Shown here: piece by piece, positions 1-9,112 of the stretch
Numbering within the stretch: position 1 is the first letter of the stretch
How the letters are laid out: each line of letters starts with the position of its first letter
Assembly: GCF_024972775.1 (NCBI RefSeq)
Contig: NZ_CP092282.1
Location: 3,527,001-3,591,000, forward strand
Origin: Dehalobacter sp. DCM
GTDB lineage: Bacteria; Bacillota; Desulfitobacteriia; Desulfitobacteriales; Syntrophobotulaceae
Length of the DNA: 64,000 nucleotides
Direction of reading: 5' to 3'
Program-made: the position numbers and the translations under genes
Notes under the pieces: generated by a model
What the model saw: the letters and a program-made list of their open reading frames with translations, nothing else
Told to the model about the DNA's origin: nothing
The model's database searches: none

Positions 1-1
1 C

Positions 2-340
2 CACACCCTACTGTTTATCGTGCTCTTATTGGGGATTGGAATCGTTCGTTATTATCTGTGTCGGAAAAATGGCTGGCTGGTACTTGCCGGAAGCTGTTTA
101 ATGCACGACGTCTTTGACGCCATGTGGCTGATTCCGCAGACATTTTATTGGCCGTTTTACGGTTTGGATTTTTATGCACCGCCGAACAGCGCCTGGATCA
201 AAAGCGGCTTGCTCCGGCTAATAAGTGATCCGACGCTATACATTCCGGAAATTATCGGGTTTATCATTATCCTGTATTTTATCATAAAAATTATTGTCCG
301 CCATCGGATTAACGTGTTCATAAAAAACGGTGTCCTCTAA
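2..340 (+). CDS. membrane protein, C-terminal part (partial at window edge)
   Basis: The reading frame is open from the first bases of the window, so the N-terminus lies outside and the GTG at 20 need not be the start. About 112 residues are visible. There is a hydrophobic N-terminal stretch, a segment with an H-D-x-F-D motif followed by a W-L-I-P-Q-T-F-Y-W-P-F run, and a strongly hydrophobic C-terminal helix. The pattern resembles small integral membrane proteins sometimes annotated as membrane-bound metal-dependent hydrolases, but I cannot confirm that family. A rho-independent terminator overlaps the stop codon. Function not assigned. Confidence 0.6.
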   Translation, partial: HTLLFIVLLLGIGIVRYYLCRKNGWLVLAGSCLMHDVFDAMWLIPQTFYWPFYGLDFYAPPNSAWIKSGLLRLISDPTLYIPEIIGFIIILYFIIKIIVRHRINVFIKNGVL

Positions 341-359
341 AAAGGAATCGCCGTTTTTT
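322..359 (+). terminator. rho-independent terminator overlapping the stop codon
   Basis: AAAAAACGG pairs with CCGTTTTTT around a 20-base loop, giving a T-run on the plus strand. It overlaps the stop codon of the preceding membrane protein gene. A closely similar hairpin with flanking coding-like sequence recurs near 6344-6382. Confidence 0.7.
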
Positions 360-437
360 GAAAGCCCGGACAGGTGATACCGTCGGCTTTCGGTCAGTTT
401 AGGATAGCGAAAAAATAAGTGTGAGGAGTAGTATGTA

Positions 438-2078
438 ATGAGTACATCCGTATTTGTTATCGGTCATAAAAATCCGGATTCGGATTCTGTTTGTTCGGCG
501 ATCGCTTATGCCGAGCTAAAAAAGAAAATGGGCATTGATGCCATTCCGGCCATACTGGGTGACATCAATCGCGAGACGGAATTCATTATTCGTTATTTTG
601 GTGCAAAAATACCGGAACTCATCGGTACGGTAAAAACTCAGGTCTGTGATATCAATATGGATCAGGCCTTTCCGGTGTCTTCCGATATTTCAATCAAAAC
701 GGCATGGAATCTGATGAAACGAAACAACGTCAAAACCATACCGGTGGTGGATGAACACGAGAAGCTTCTGGGGATAGTCACCTTATCCGACATCACCAAT
801 AAGTACATGGACGCCATGGATAATAACATCATCGCTTCCACATCCACGACATTACGGAATATTGCCGAAACATTAAATGCCAAGCTTCTGTGCGGATCGC
901 AAGAGGACTTTAAAACTACCGGCAAAGTGGTCGTCGCGGCACTGGATGCCTCCGCTTTGCAGTCATATATCGAAAGCGGCGATATTGTGATTACGGGCAA
1001 CCAGGAGGTGCTTCAACTCAAGGCGCTGGATTCCGGAGCGAATTGTTTGATTATTACTTGCGGAGATACCCCGACACAGGCCGTATTGGAAAAAGCCTCC
1101 GGTTTAAAGAGTATCGTTATGACCACGCCCACCGATACGTTCACCTCCGCCCGTCTGGTCAATCAAAGTATTCCTATCGGCGCCATCATGACGGATCAGA
1201 ATATTATCCTATTTGACATGGATGATTTTATCGACGATATCCAGGATAAGATGTTGAAAACTCGATATCGGAGTTATCCTGTTGTCGATGACAATCACCG
1301 CATTAAGGGGTTTATATCCCGGTATCACCTGATATCCCAACGCAAGAAAAAGGTGATCCTGGTCGACCATAATGAAAAGTCACAGGCCGTTGACGGCATT
1401 GAGGAAGCAGAGATTCTAGAAATTATTGATCATCACCGTTTAGGGGATATCCAAACTAACAGCCCTGTTTTCGTGCGCAATGAACCGGTTGGCAGTACGT
1501 CTACCATTGTTGCCAATATGTATTTCGAAATGGGATTCCGACCTTCAAAAACCATCGCTGGTATCCTTTGTTCGGCAATTTTATCCGACACCCTCAAATT
1601 TAAATCACCAACAAGCACCTATATTGACCGGATCACCGCAGAGAAACTCGCGGAAATTGCCCGAATCGCCAATATTGATGAATTTGCCTATCGGATGTTT
1701 AAGGAAGGGTCCTCACTGCAAGGAAAAACGGTCAAAGAGATTTTTTACCAGGACTTTAAAGAATTTAATTTTGGCAAATATAAAGTGGGGATTGGTCAAA
1801 TATTTACTATGGATCGTGAAAAAATAGCGGAAATGGAAGAATCCCTTGTCACCTTCATGAAACAGCTCTGTATGGACAACGGCTATCACCTGTTGATGCT
1901 TTTTGTCACGGATATTATTAATCAAGCGTCAGAAGTATTTTTTGCCGGTGAAAAGAAGGAATTAATCGCCATGGCGTTTAATGTGGATCTCGGGGAAAAC
2001 AGGGTCCACTTACCCGGTGTGGTATCCAGAAAGAAACAAGTCATTCCGCTGATTTCTGCTGCGGCTGATAGTCATTAG
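438..2078 (+). CDS. manganese-dependent inorganic pyrophosphatase with CBS and DRTGG domains
   Basis: Cytoplasmic family II (DHH) pyrophosphatase that hydrolyses PPi to phosphate; 546 residues, against about 310 for the plain enzyme, because of a regulatory insert. The metal-binding G-H-x-N-P-D-x-D-S motif is at residues 9-17 and the DHH motif at 331-333. The DHHA2 signature S-R-K-K-Q is near 530-534. Between the catalytic halves lie two CBS motifs (about 70-125 and 245-300) flanking a DRTGG-like domain (about 130-240). In this subfamily the insert binds adenine nucleotides and sets activity by energy charge (family knowledge). GAGGAG precedes the ATG. The gene is single and converges with the ABC efflux operon downstream. 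Confidence 0.93.
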   Translation: MSTSVFVIGHKNPDSDSVCSAIAYAELKKKMGIDAIPAILGDINRETEFIIRYFGAKIPELIGTVKTQVCDINMDQAFPVSSDISIKTAWNLMKRNNVKTIPVVDEHEKLLGIVTLSDITNKYMDAMDNNIIASTSTTLRNIAETLNAKLLCGSQEDFKTTGKVVVAALDASALQSYIESGDIVITGNQEVLQLKALDSGANCLIITCGDTPTQAVLEKASGLKSIVMTTPTDTFTSARLVNQSIPIGAIMTDQNIILFDMDDFIDDIQDKMLKTRYRSYPVVDDNHRIKGFISRYHLISQRKKKVILVDHNEKSQAVDGIEEAEILEIIDHHRLGDIQTNSPVFVRNEPVGSTSTIVANMYFEMGFRPSKTIAGILCSAILSDTLKFKSPTSTYIDRITAEKLAEIARIANIDEFAYRMFKEGSSLQGKTVKEIFYQDFKEFNFGKYKVGIGQIFTMDREKIAEMEESLVTFMKQLCMDNGYHLLMLFVTDIINQASEVFFAGEKKELIAMAFNVDLGENRVHLPGVVSRKKQVIPLISAAADSH

Positions 2079-2142
2079 CAAAATGAAAAAATCCAACCAC
2101 TAATATTTCTATTATTTGGAATTGAGAATAACAAGAAGTTAT

Positions 2143-3327
2143 TTATTCATATCTTAACGCATCGATCGGGTCAAGTTTTGCTGCCCGGTTTGCCGGATAC
2201 AGACCAAAAACCATACCGATGACTGCTGAAAAACAAAATGCAAACAGAATGGTTTTCACAGAAATAATAACCGGCATATTAAAGACAAGAGAAATGATTG
2301 CGCCGATGCCAATCCCCAAGATCATGCCGATGATCCCGCCGATCACGGATATTGTCGCGGATTCCACCAGAAACTGCAGCAATATATCCTGACGCCGGGC
2401 TCCGACTGCCATGCGCAGACCGATTTCCCGAGTGCGTTCCGTTATGGAAACGAGCATGATATTCATGATGCCGATACCGCCTACCAGTAACGCGATTCCT
2501 GCCAGAGCGCCGAAAACCGAGGTAATCACAGTCAGGATGGAACTATACATTTCCATTGTCTGTTCATTGGTTTGGGCCATGTATACTTTTTTCATTGAAT
2601 GACGCATTTCCAAGAGATTAACACTTTGGCTGGTGGCCGATTGTAACTGTTCCTTACTTTTGACTCTCACGATAACCTGCTGAATTTCCTCAGTCCCATC
2701 CATATTCATCAGTGTCTTAAGCGGGATGTAAGCAACAGATTGCTGCATACCCATTAAGGAACCTGCAGGTTTCGTCACCCCACAGATTTCAAACGATACC
2801 CGGTTGATTTTCACGGTTTTGCCGACAGCTTGACTGCCGGAGCCGAATAACTCATCCGCCATGTCCTGGTCGATAACAGCCACTCGTCGACCGATCTGGT
2901 TTTCGGTTTCATTGAAAAAACGACCTTCATTGAATAATGTTGTTTGTATTTTAGTTAGATCAGAGCCCGTTCCGATCAAGGTGGCGTTTATTTTTTTACG
3001 CGGTGTTTGCAAAGCCGCCGAATAGGTCTGGTATTTGATGGGCACGACGAAGTCGATGCTATCGATAGAACGCGCTAGAAGCGTGCAGTCATCCAAGGTG
3101 AGTTTGCCCCGCTGTCCGTTGTCGTTGGCTGTTGCCATTAACGTAAAAGAGTTCGCTCCCGCTCCTTCGACTTGCTGCGTAATTGCTTTATTCATGCTTT
3201 GCCCCAACGTGACGATAATAATAACGACCATGACACCGATGATCATCCCCAGCATTGTCAGGGTCGAACGTAATTTGTTCACCCAGATCCCCTCCAGGGC
3301 TACAAGCAGCATTTCGGTAAACTTCAT
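2143..3327 (-). CDS. MacB-like ABC transporter permease
   Basis: Inner-membrane permease of the MacB/LolC type: one N-terminal transmembrane helix, a large extracytoplasmic MacB_PCD domain (about residues 45-240) and three C-terminal helices forming the FtsX domain. The T-R-E-I-G-L-R-M-A-V-G-A motif typical of FtsX permeases is visible at the cytoplasmic loop. I place the start at the ATG at 3327, because AAGGAGG lies just upstream and the start overlaps the ATPase stop as ATGA; an upstream in-frame codon at 3351 has no such support. It forms an efflux operon with the ATPase and the HlyD-type adaptor. Substrate unknown. Confidence 0.92.
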   Translation of the reverse strand: MKFTEMLLVALEGIWVNKLRSTLTMLGMIIGVMVVIIIVTLGQSMNKAITQQVEGAGANSFTLMATANDNGQRGKLTLDDCTLLARSIDSIDFVVPIKYQTYSAALQTPRKKINATLIGTGSDLTKIQTTLFNEGRFFNETENQIGRRVAVIDQDMADELFGSGSQAVGKTVKINRVSFEICGVTKPAGSLMGMQQSVAYIPLKTLMNMDGTEEIQQVIVRVKSKEQLQSATSQSVNLLEMRHSMKKVYMAQTNEQTMEMYSSILTVITSVFGALAGIALLVGGIGIMNIMLVSITERTREIGLRMAVGARRQDILLQFLVESATISVIGGIIGMILGIGIGAIISLVFNMPVIISVKTILFAFCFSAVIGMVFGLYPANRAAKLDPIDALRYE

Positions 3328-4058
3328 ACCAACCCTCCTTGCTGCAGCCACTGCTCCAACAAATCCTGTGCATTCAGCGGAGCATCGACCATTTCATCAC
3401 TGACCAGACGGCCATCGCGGAAATGGACGATCCGCCGGGCCAGCTGGGCAATGTCCGGCTCATGCGTAACCAGTACGATTGTACTGCCCTTAGCGTGCAG
3501 TTCTTGAAATAACGCCATGATTTCGTAGCTGGAAGCGCTATCCAGGTTACCTGTCGGTTCATCGGCTAGGACAATACTTGGTTTATTAATGATCGCCCGC
3601 GCAATTGCTACCCGTTGTTTCTGACCGCCGGACATTTCATTGGGTCGGTGATTGGCATGACTTATCAAGCCCACCTGTTCCAGCGCTTCAGCAGCACGTT
3701 TTTGTCTTTCTTTGCTGCTGACACCGGCGTATAAAAGCGGCAGTTCCACATTGCGCAAAGCACTTAATCTAGGCATTAGATTAAAATTCTGAAAAACAAA
3801 ACCTATTTTGCAATTGCGTACCATCGCCAATTGATACTCATCCAGTCTCCGGGTATCCACATGATCTAAATGAAAGTTTCCTCCCGTCGGACGATCCAAT
3901 AAGCCGAGGATATTCATCAGGGTGGATTTTCCTGATCCGGACGGTCCCATGACGGCTACAAATTCGCCGTCCGCAATATGCAAGTCGACTTCTTTAAGGG
4001 CTGTAAACGAAACACTTCCGGTTTTGTAGACTTTATGCAAATTATTAATTTCTATCAT
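3324..4058 (-). CDS. MacB/LolD-type ABC transporter ATPase
   Basis: Cytoplasmic ATPase of 244 residues that energises the neighbouring MacB-like permease. It shows a Walker A G-P-S-G-S-G-K-S-T motif near residue 37, the signature M-S-G-G-Q-K-Q-R near 143, and a Walker B run ending V-L-A-D-E-P-T-G-N-L-D. Its ATG overlaps the adaptor stop codon by four bases and its own stop overlaps the permease start by four bases. The three genes are therefore translationally coupled. The family exports peptides, antibiotics or lipoproteins; nothing here fixes the substrate. Confidence 0.94.
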   Translation of the reverse strand: MIEINNLHKVYKTGSVSFTALKEVDLHIADGEFVAVMGPSGSGKSTLMNILGLLDRPTGGNFHLDHVDTRRLDEYQLAMVRNCKIGFVFQNFNLMPRLSALRNVELPLLYAGVSSKERQKRAAEALEQVGLISHANHRPNEMSGGQKQRVAIARAIINKPSIVLADEPTGNLDSASSYEIMALFQELHAKGSTIVLVTHEPDIAQLARRIVHFRDGRLVSDEMVDAPLNAQDLLEQWLQQGGLV

Positions 4059-5347
4059 TTTACTCGGACCCTGCTTCCATCCTTAAGCTGATCGGAAGGA
4101 CTGAGTATAACCTGTTCGCCCTTGCTCACCCCAGATTTGATCTCCATGGTGAGGCCATTGCTGATACCGGTTTCCACCGCTGTGAGATGCGCAACGCTAT
4201 CCTTGATGATATAGACACTGTCGCCCCCATCGGCATCGATTAATGCTTCGACCGGAACGACCAGTGCCGTCCTGTCGGCGGTAGTGATTTCCAGATCAAC
4301 ATTGGATCCCGGGAACAACATCGAACCACTATCGATACTGATGATGACCGGAAGGCAGGTATCCATTTGGTTATTGGTGACTTTATTGATAAGCTCCAAC
4401 CCCACCTGGACGACCTTGCCCTGATATTTTTCCCCAGGATAAGCATTTCCGCTGAATGTTACCGCTTGCCCCACTTTTATTTTCTTCGCCTCGCTCTCGG
4501 TAACACTGGCCTGTATATGAAGCGTCGACAAATTGCCAATCGTTAGGAGCTGGGTTGCCACAGTAATTTGATCACCCGTATTGACAGCAATGGACAATAC
4601 TTGCCCGTCCCGGGGGCAAATCAGGCCGTTTCTGCCGACTTGGTTTTCAATTGCTTCTAATTGAAGTCTCGCTGAATCAACATTGGCTTGAAGCGATTTC
4701 AGCTTAGCCGGGGCGGCAGCCTGCGCCCGTTTTAGATCTTCCTGTGCTTTGGAATACGTGAGCTGGCTGAGATCGTAATCAGATTGGGCTTTATCCAGTT
4801 CTGCCTGGCTGGCTCCATCTATCTGAAAAAGCTCCTTCATTAATGTCAGGTTTTTTTTATTCTGGTTATAGGTGCTTTCAGCTTGAACAAGGGCAGACTG
4901 AGCTGCTGCCACTTCAGTCGACTGATTACCGGAACCAGCTTGGTAAAGTGCTGCCTCGGCCGAAGCTAGGCTGGCCCGCGCTGCCGCCAGTCTCTGATCC
5001 GCATCTGGGATGTCAAGAATCATGAGAACCTGTCCGGCTTTTACTTTATCACCCATTTTCACTTTAACATCGCTGACAGTGCCACTGACTTCACTGAGAA
5101 CCGTTTCCCGGTTAGAAGTAAACACAGTGCCTGAGGCCGGTACGGTTTCCACTAAATGTTCTTCGGTTGCTGCGGTCGCGGAAACCTTGACAACATCTAT
5201 ATTATTCACCCGATAAATGTTGACAGCAACCAGGATAATGACCAGTATGACCGCTGCCAAGATAACGATTTTCTTCTTGGGACGGCGTTTCTTCCGGCTT
5301 TTCTCTGGTATCATATATGTTTCTTCTATTCCTATCGGTGTTCCCAC
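4055..5347 (-). CDS. HlyD/MacA-like efflux adaptor protein
   Basis: Membrane-anchored adaptor of about 430 residues. A basic N-terminus (K-S-R-K-K-R-R-P-K-K-K) precedes one transmembrane helix. Two lipoyl-like half motifs then flank a long alpha-helical hairpin rich in Ala, Gln and Ser (about residues 110-230), followed by beta-barrel and membrane-proximal domains. This is the MacA plan, adapted to a Gram-positive cell. The start may be the GTG at 5347 (GGAGAAGGG about 12 bases upstream) or the in-frame ATG at 5314. It is the first of the three efflux genes and overlaps the ATPase by four bases. Confidence 0.9.
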   Translation of the reverse strand: MGTPIGIEETYMIPEKSRKKRRPKKKIVILAAVILVIILVAVNIYRVNNIDVVKVSATAATEEHLVETVPASGTVFTSNRETVLSEVSGTVSDVKVKMGDKVKAGQVLMILDIPDADQRLAAARASLASAEAALYQAGSGNQSTEVAAAQSALVQAESTYNQNKKNLTLMKELFQIDGASQAELDKAQSDYDLSQLTYSKAQEDLKRAQAAAPAKLKSLQANVDSARLQLEAIENQVGRNGLICPRDGQVLSIAVNTGDQITVATQLLTIGNLSTLHIQASVTESEAKKIKVGQAVTFSGNAYPGEKYQGKVVQVGLELINKVTNNQMDTCLPVIISIDSGSMLFPGSNVDLEITTADRTALVVPVEALIDADGGDSVYIIKDSVAHLTAVETGISNGLTMEIKSGVSKGEQVILSPSDQLKDGSRVRVK

Positions 5348-5374
5348 GCAGTGTATCTTCCCTTCTCCATTCTG

Positions 5375-6115
5375 TTATACAGCCGCTCTGCCGCCTACTA
5401 AGGTACTGATAACGACAAACACAATCCAGATAACGCCAATATAGATCGCCAGGCCGCGGGGTTTCTTTTTCATCGCAATGGCTCCGCCGAGAATAAACAG
5501 GATTATGCCCCAAATACTAAACAGTTCTATTCTCTGAAGCACTCTGTAAAGAAAATTTGTCGTATCTGCCGTTCCCATAAATATGGCCAGGCTTGTCGTC
5601 ACCTTCATCGCTGATTCATAACCGAGCGTTTTGATCAGTACCGTGGTAATAATTCCCAGTATAGTCCCGGGGATCCCGGAAAAAACAGCAACAGCAAATA
5701 ATTGTTTAAATCGGGCTTCTCCCAGACTGAGATGATTATAAAGGGCCAAAATGGCAGCTTGGATTAGCCAGGTTACCGGCAAGGCAAGCGCTCCGCCAAC
5801 AACCGCACCGATCATGATAATATTCATACTCATAGCAATTTGATCCGGTGTCGAACCGCTTTGAAGAAGTACTTTTTCCGTCATGGCCTTTGTCTCCGGA
5901 ATAATGGCTAAAACGGATAGAACAGTAATAACGATGAGAATCAGTGCCAGCCATAAAAAACGCGGATCCTGTGCAATTGCCGTAAAGGCTTTGCGCGGTG
6001 ACGTTATGACCTTGATACACTTTTCCCCAAGTGACATTTTTACTGCATCACCTGTTTCGTTGCCTGTTTCCATGTTATTATCATCTCTTGTTTCTTTTAA
6101 GTCTAAATCATCCAT
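5375..6115 (-). CDS. Yip1-family membrane protein
   Basis: Integral membrane protein of 246 residues. A polar, acidic N-terminal stretch of about 35 residues precedes an S-P-R-K-A-F motif and roughly five transmembrane segments, the layout of bacterial Yip1-domain proteins. It sits 27 bases upstream of the adaptor gene on the same strand and is probably the first gene of the efflux transcript. Such proteins often accompany MacAB-like exporters in Firmicutes, but their biochemical role is not known. GGGAGAGAG precedes the ATG. Confidence 0.8.
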   Translation of the reverse strand: MDDLDLKETRDDNNMETGNETGDAVKMSLGEKCIKVITSPRKAFTAIAQDPRFLWLALILIVITVLSVLAIIPETKAMTEKVLLQSGSTPDQIAMSMNIIMIGAVVGGALALPVTWLIQAAILALYNHLSLGEARFKQLFAVAVFSGIPGTILGIITTVLIKTLGYESAMKVTTSLAIFMGTADTTNFLYRVLQRIELFSIWGIILFILGGAIAMKKKPRGLAIYIGVIWIVFVVISTLVGGRAAV

Positions 6116-6239
6116 AGTGCACTCTCTCCCATTATCAAAATCTATAAAACTGTCAATTGTTACCTATTCTACACCATCGTCTATTATCCTCTCACCCATG
6201 AAATTTTCAGTCCAAATTATCAGGCACATTTCAGAATTA

Positions 6240-6382
6240 AATTTACCTTCCAAACCGACAGCGCATTTGTCCAGACCGTATTAGTTATCTTATTTTATCG
6301 GTTATCGGAACCGTTCGTTGGATTATCGAAAGAAGCATTTATCAAAAACGGCGTCCCTCTAGAAAGAGATCGCCGTTTATAA
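6240..6382 (+). pseudogene. decayed gene tail plus terminator-like hairpin
   Basis: A short plus-strand reading frame ends in F-I-K-N-G-V-P, almost the F-I-K-N-G-V-L ending of the gene at 2-340. It is followed by AAAAACGGCG...CGCCGTTTAT, a hairpin very like the terminator at 322-359. An extra base relative to the first copy removes the stop codon. I read it as the eroded 3' end of a paralogue. Upstream similarity is weak, so the extent is approximate. Confidence 0.4.
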
Positions 6383-6412
6383 TTGATGGTGTCATTAATT
6401 GGGGACTTTCAC

Positions 6413-6523
6413 TTATTTTCGGCGTAAGACCATAGCTACAAAATTCATATATTTCCCTGCACCGGCCGCCATGGATTTGCGATCACCGACAGCATAGTCA
6501 TTGTCACAGGCCAGCCAATCATT
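6413..6523 (-). pseudogene. C-terminal fragment of a probable SAM-dependent methyltransferase
   Basis: Starting two bases after the stop of the ABC permease gene, the minus strand encodes about 36 residues ending in a stop. The run M-A-A-G-A-G-K-Y-M-N-F-V-A-M-V resembles the last strand of class I SAM-dependent methyltransferases. There is no start codon with a ribosome binding site and no catalytic core, so this is a 3' remnant. The ABC permease directly abuts it, suggesting a deletion joined the two. The family call rests on pattern recognition only. Confidence 0.45.
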
Positions 6524-6524
6524 T

Positions 6525-7322
6525 CTACACATTCATATCCCTTTTCTGATACGCTCCATACGTCACAACCACGAGCAGGGCAATGATCACCAGCGACAGG
6601 ATCAAAAATACCGGTTCGAAACCGCCGCCATTCAAGAGCTGGTCTGCCTTGAAATATTCAAATGGCGTAATATATCTTAACGGGCCGAGGCTGCTGTTGA
6701 TATTAATCGCCGACGAAATAACGAAAGTAACAAGCAGAATGGCCGTCGAGACGGAGGCAGCGGATTTCGGACGTTTACTTACGGAAGCTGTCGCTGTTCC
6801 GATAAATAAGAATATAAGCTGTACCATGAACATGCCAACCATGAGTATTCCGATTTCACCTGTAATATCTTCGCCCTTGGCGTACTTCCCCATTAGCGCC
6901 ACCGAAAAGATCAGGGTCACCAGGTTGAAGACAATCACATTCAATAGCGAAGCCAATAATTTTGCCGTAACTATTTTTGCTCTGGAGACAGGCTTCACCA
7001 GCAAAAATTCCGTCGTTTTATCCCTTTCTTCCTTGGCAATGATATTGGCGCCCAGCAACGAAGCGTGGACCGTCGCCAATAAAAGAAGATACAAATAGAG
7101 CATGCCGTAAAAGCCGCTGACTTGGGTCAGGTCGAAATTGCCCATCCCCAATACCGCTTTGATCGAACTGGGGATCTGCGACAGTAATTCATTCATGGAT
7201 TGGCCCGTTTCGGCATAAGCGGTAAACTTGCCGATTGAGGAGACGATCATTAAGAAGATAGCGATGCTCCATATGATCAATGCTTTTCGATGCGCTTTTA
7301 ATTCTCTCCAGAATATATTCAT
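6525..7322 (-). CDS. ABC-2 type exporter permease
   Basis: Integral membrane permease of 265 residues with about six transmembrane helices. The cytoplasmic motif L-L-V-K-P-V-S-R-A-K-I-V-T-A-K-L-L follows helix 2, typical of ABC-2 permeases paired with a CcmA-like ATPase. It is clearly a paralogue of the next upstream gene, which has a matching L-M-T-K-P-V-S-R motif, so the transporter is probably a heterodimer. GGAGGG lies just upstream of the ATG, 12 bases after the stop of the paralogue. It is the last gene of a three-gene operon. Substrate unknown. Confidence 0.88.
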   Translation of the reverse strand: MNIFWRELKAHRKALIIWSIAIFLMIVSSIGKFTAYAETGQSMNELLSQIPSSIKAVLGMGNFDLTQVSGFYGMLYLYLLLLATVHASLLGANIIAKEERDKTTEFLLVKPVSRAKIVTAKLLASLLNVIVFNLVTLIFSVALMGKYAKGEDITGEIGILMVGMFMVQLIFLFIGTATASVSKRPKSAASVSTAILLVTFVISSAININSSLGPLRYITPFEYFKADQLLNGGGFEPVFLILSLVIIALLVVVTYGAYQKRDMNV

Positions 7323-7334
7323 CGTCTTCCCTCC

Positions 7335-8132
7335 TCACACTGCGTGGATATCTTTCCTCAGGTAGACCTGGTAGCTGGCAATGATGGCGATTATGGTCAC
7401 GGCGATGCCTGTCGCGAGAAACGGTGATTCATAAGCGGCGTGTTCAATGATATACACCGGATCAAAATACCGAAACGGCGAAAAATACCGCACGGTTTCT
7501 TCACCAAGAATCGATCCCAGGGAACCTAAAATGTAGAACCCGAAAACCGTACTCAGCGATACGGAGATCACCGACTTAATCTTACCGATCACGGAAATCA
7601 TCATTCCCAGCGCCAGGAAGATTAATTGGACAAAGAACAAGGTCAGCGAAATCAGCACGAATACTCTGGAATTAAACGTACCGACAATGGTGTTCGCTGC
7701 TAAAAGCGTCAATCCCAGATAGAGGATATTGGTAATGACCAAAGCAGAAAATGCGGCCAGCAGCTTTGCGGTCATGATCCCCTTGCGGCTAACGGGTTTC
7801 GTCATCAAAAAATCTGCTGTCTTATCGCGTACCTCTTTGGAAACGATAGCCGTTCCGAGATTCATCGCCTGAACAGCCCCACATAAAACCACAAAGGAAA
7901 AAACAAATGAATAAAACCCTTCCAGGGTAGAAATGCTGTCAACCAAAATGTTGAAACCCTTTTTAATCACATCGGGCATGTTATTGAGAAACGCCCTGAA
8001 ACTTTCAATGTCATGGCCGAGCCCTTTAAAAAGAGAAATATACGCCACTGCCTGAAGAGTCATAGCACATGCCCAAATGATGATCGATTTCCGATAGGCC
8101 CTCAGTTCATGCAGATAGATATTCATGATCAT
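7335..8132 (-). CDS. ABC-2 type exporter permease
   Basis: Second permease of the exporter, 265 residues, about six transmembrane segments and the same K-P-V-S-R-K-G motif after the second helix as its paralogue downstream. The start can be the ATG at 8132, which overlaps the ATPase stop as TGATG, or the in-frame ATG at 8126, which is better spaced from the AAAAGGAGG site. Translational coupling with the ATPase is likely either way. Confidence 0.88.
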   Translation of the reverse strand: MIMNIYLHELRAYRKSIIIWACAMTLQAVAYISLFKGLGHDIESFRAFLNNMPDVIKKGFNILVDSISTLEGFYSFVFSFVVLCGAVQAMNLGTAIVSKEVRDKTADFLMTKPVSRKGIMTAKLLAAFSALVITNILYLGLTLLAANTIVGTFNSRVFVLISLTLFFVQLIFLALGMMISVIGKIKSVISVSLSTVFGFYILGSLGSILGEETVRYFSPFRYFDPVYIIEHAAYESPFLATGIAVTIIAIIASYQVYLRKDIHAV

Positions 8133-9016
8133 CAGGCCTCCTTTTCATAATAATGGATGAAAATTTCCTCCAAGCTCGGCTCCTCGATTAAGATATTGGT
8201 TATTTCTACCGCCGAAAGCTTTTTCATGATAAGGTTGAGATTGCCCTTGAACAAAAAGCTCACTTTCTTACCATCTATCTCCAGGTTATTGATACCGCTA
8301 AGTTCGAAGTAATCTTTGTCCATTTCCTCTTTCATGTCAATTTTGAATTTCTTGTAATTATTTTCCGTCAAATCACTGATCTTTTCCAGCCGGATAATTT
8401 TGCCGTCTTTAATGATGGCCACACGGCTGCACAGCTTTTGGACCTCGCTTAAGACATGGGAGGATAAAAGAATGGTAGCCCCTTTCTTGTTTTCTTCCCG
8501 CAGCAGTTCAAAGAATTTCTGCTGCATCAGCGGATCGAGACCGCTGGTTGGCTCATCCAAGATAATCAGTTTGGGTTCGTGGAGCAGCCCCTGAATGATG
8601 CCGACTTTCTTTTTGTTGCCGAAAGATAAATCATCAATTTTCTTTTTTAGATCCAAATCCATGATTTCTGCCAGTTCGTTGATTCGCTTACTGCAATCCT
8701 TTTTATAAAAACTCGCCGCATATTTCAGAAGATCGATGACCTTCATTTTGTCATAATAAAATACTTCCGAGGGTAAATAACCGACTTCCTTGGCGATTTC
8801 CGGAGCATACTTAATGCAATCCTTGCCAAAGATAGTCGCGCTGCCGCTGGTGGGATAAATCAAAGACAGCAGCGTCCGGATCGTGGTGGACTTCCCGGCC
8901 CCATTCGGCCCGATAAAGCCAAAAATCTCACCTTCCTCCACAGTGAAACTGACATTTTCGATTCCCCTGGACTTGCCGTAGTATTTGGTCAAATTCTTGA
9001 TTTCGATCACGTTCAC
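8132..9016 (-). CDS. CcmA-like ABC transporter ATPase
   Basis: ATPase of 294 residues for the two ABC-2 permeases downstream. The Walker A run G-P-N-G-A-G-K-S-T, an L-S-F-G-N-K-K-K signature and Walker B I-I-L-D-E-P-T-S-G-L-D-P are visible, followed by a C-terminal domain of about 80 residues typical of drug or antibiotic exporters. I take the GTG at 9016 as start because GGGGAGGG lies six bases upstream; a longer frame from a TTG at 9040 includes that ribosome binding site inside the coding region. First gene of the operon, preceded by a good sigma-A promoter. Confidence 0.9.
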   Translation of the reverse strand: MNVIEIKNLTKYYGKSRGIENVSFTVEEGEIFGFIGPNGAGKSTTIRTLLSLIYPTSGSATIFGKDCIKYAPEIAKEVGYLPSEVFYYDKMKVIDLLKYAASFYKKDCSKRINELAEIMDLDLKKKIDDLSFGNKKKVGIIQGLLHEPKLIILDEPTSGLDPLMQQKFFELLREENKKGATILLSSHVLSEVQKLCSRVAIIKDGKIIRLEKISDLTENNYKKFKIDMKEEMDKDYFELSGINNLEIDGKKVSFLFKGNLNLIMKKLSAVEITNILIEEPSLEEIFIHYYEKEA

Positions 9017-9058
9017 GGCGATACCCTCCCCGTAATACAAATTACACTGTTACATCAG

Positions 9059-9087
9059 ATTATATTCTACATACGTCTTTATATCAA
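9059..9087 (-). promoter_or_regulatory. sigma-A promoter of the ABC exporter operon
   Basis: On the minus strand TTGATA and TATAAT are separated by exactly 17 bases, 43 bases upstream of the GTG start. Between promoter and gene lies a small inverted repeat (GTAAT-TTGT-ATTAC) that could be an operator; no adjacent regulator gene is seen. Confidence 0.7.
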
Positions 9088-9112
9088 AATAAACTTTCGC
9101 GATCCGTGTCAG

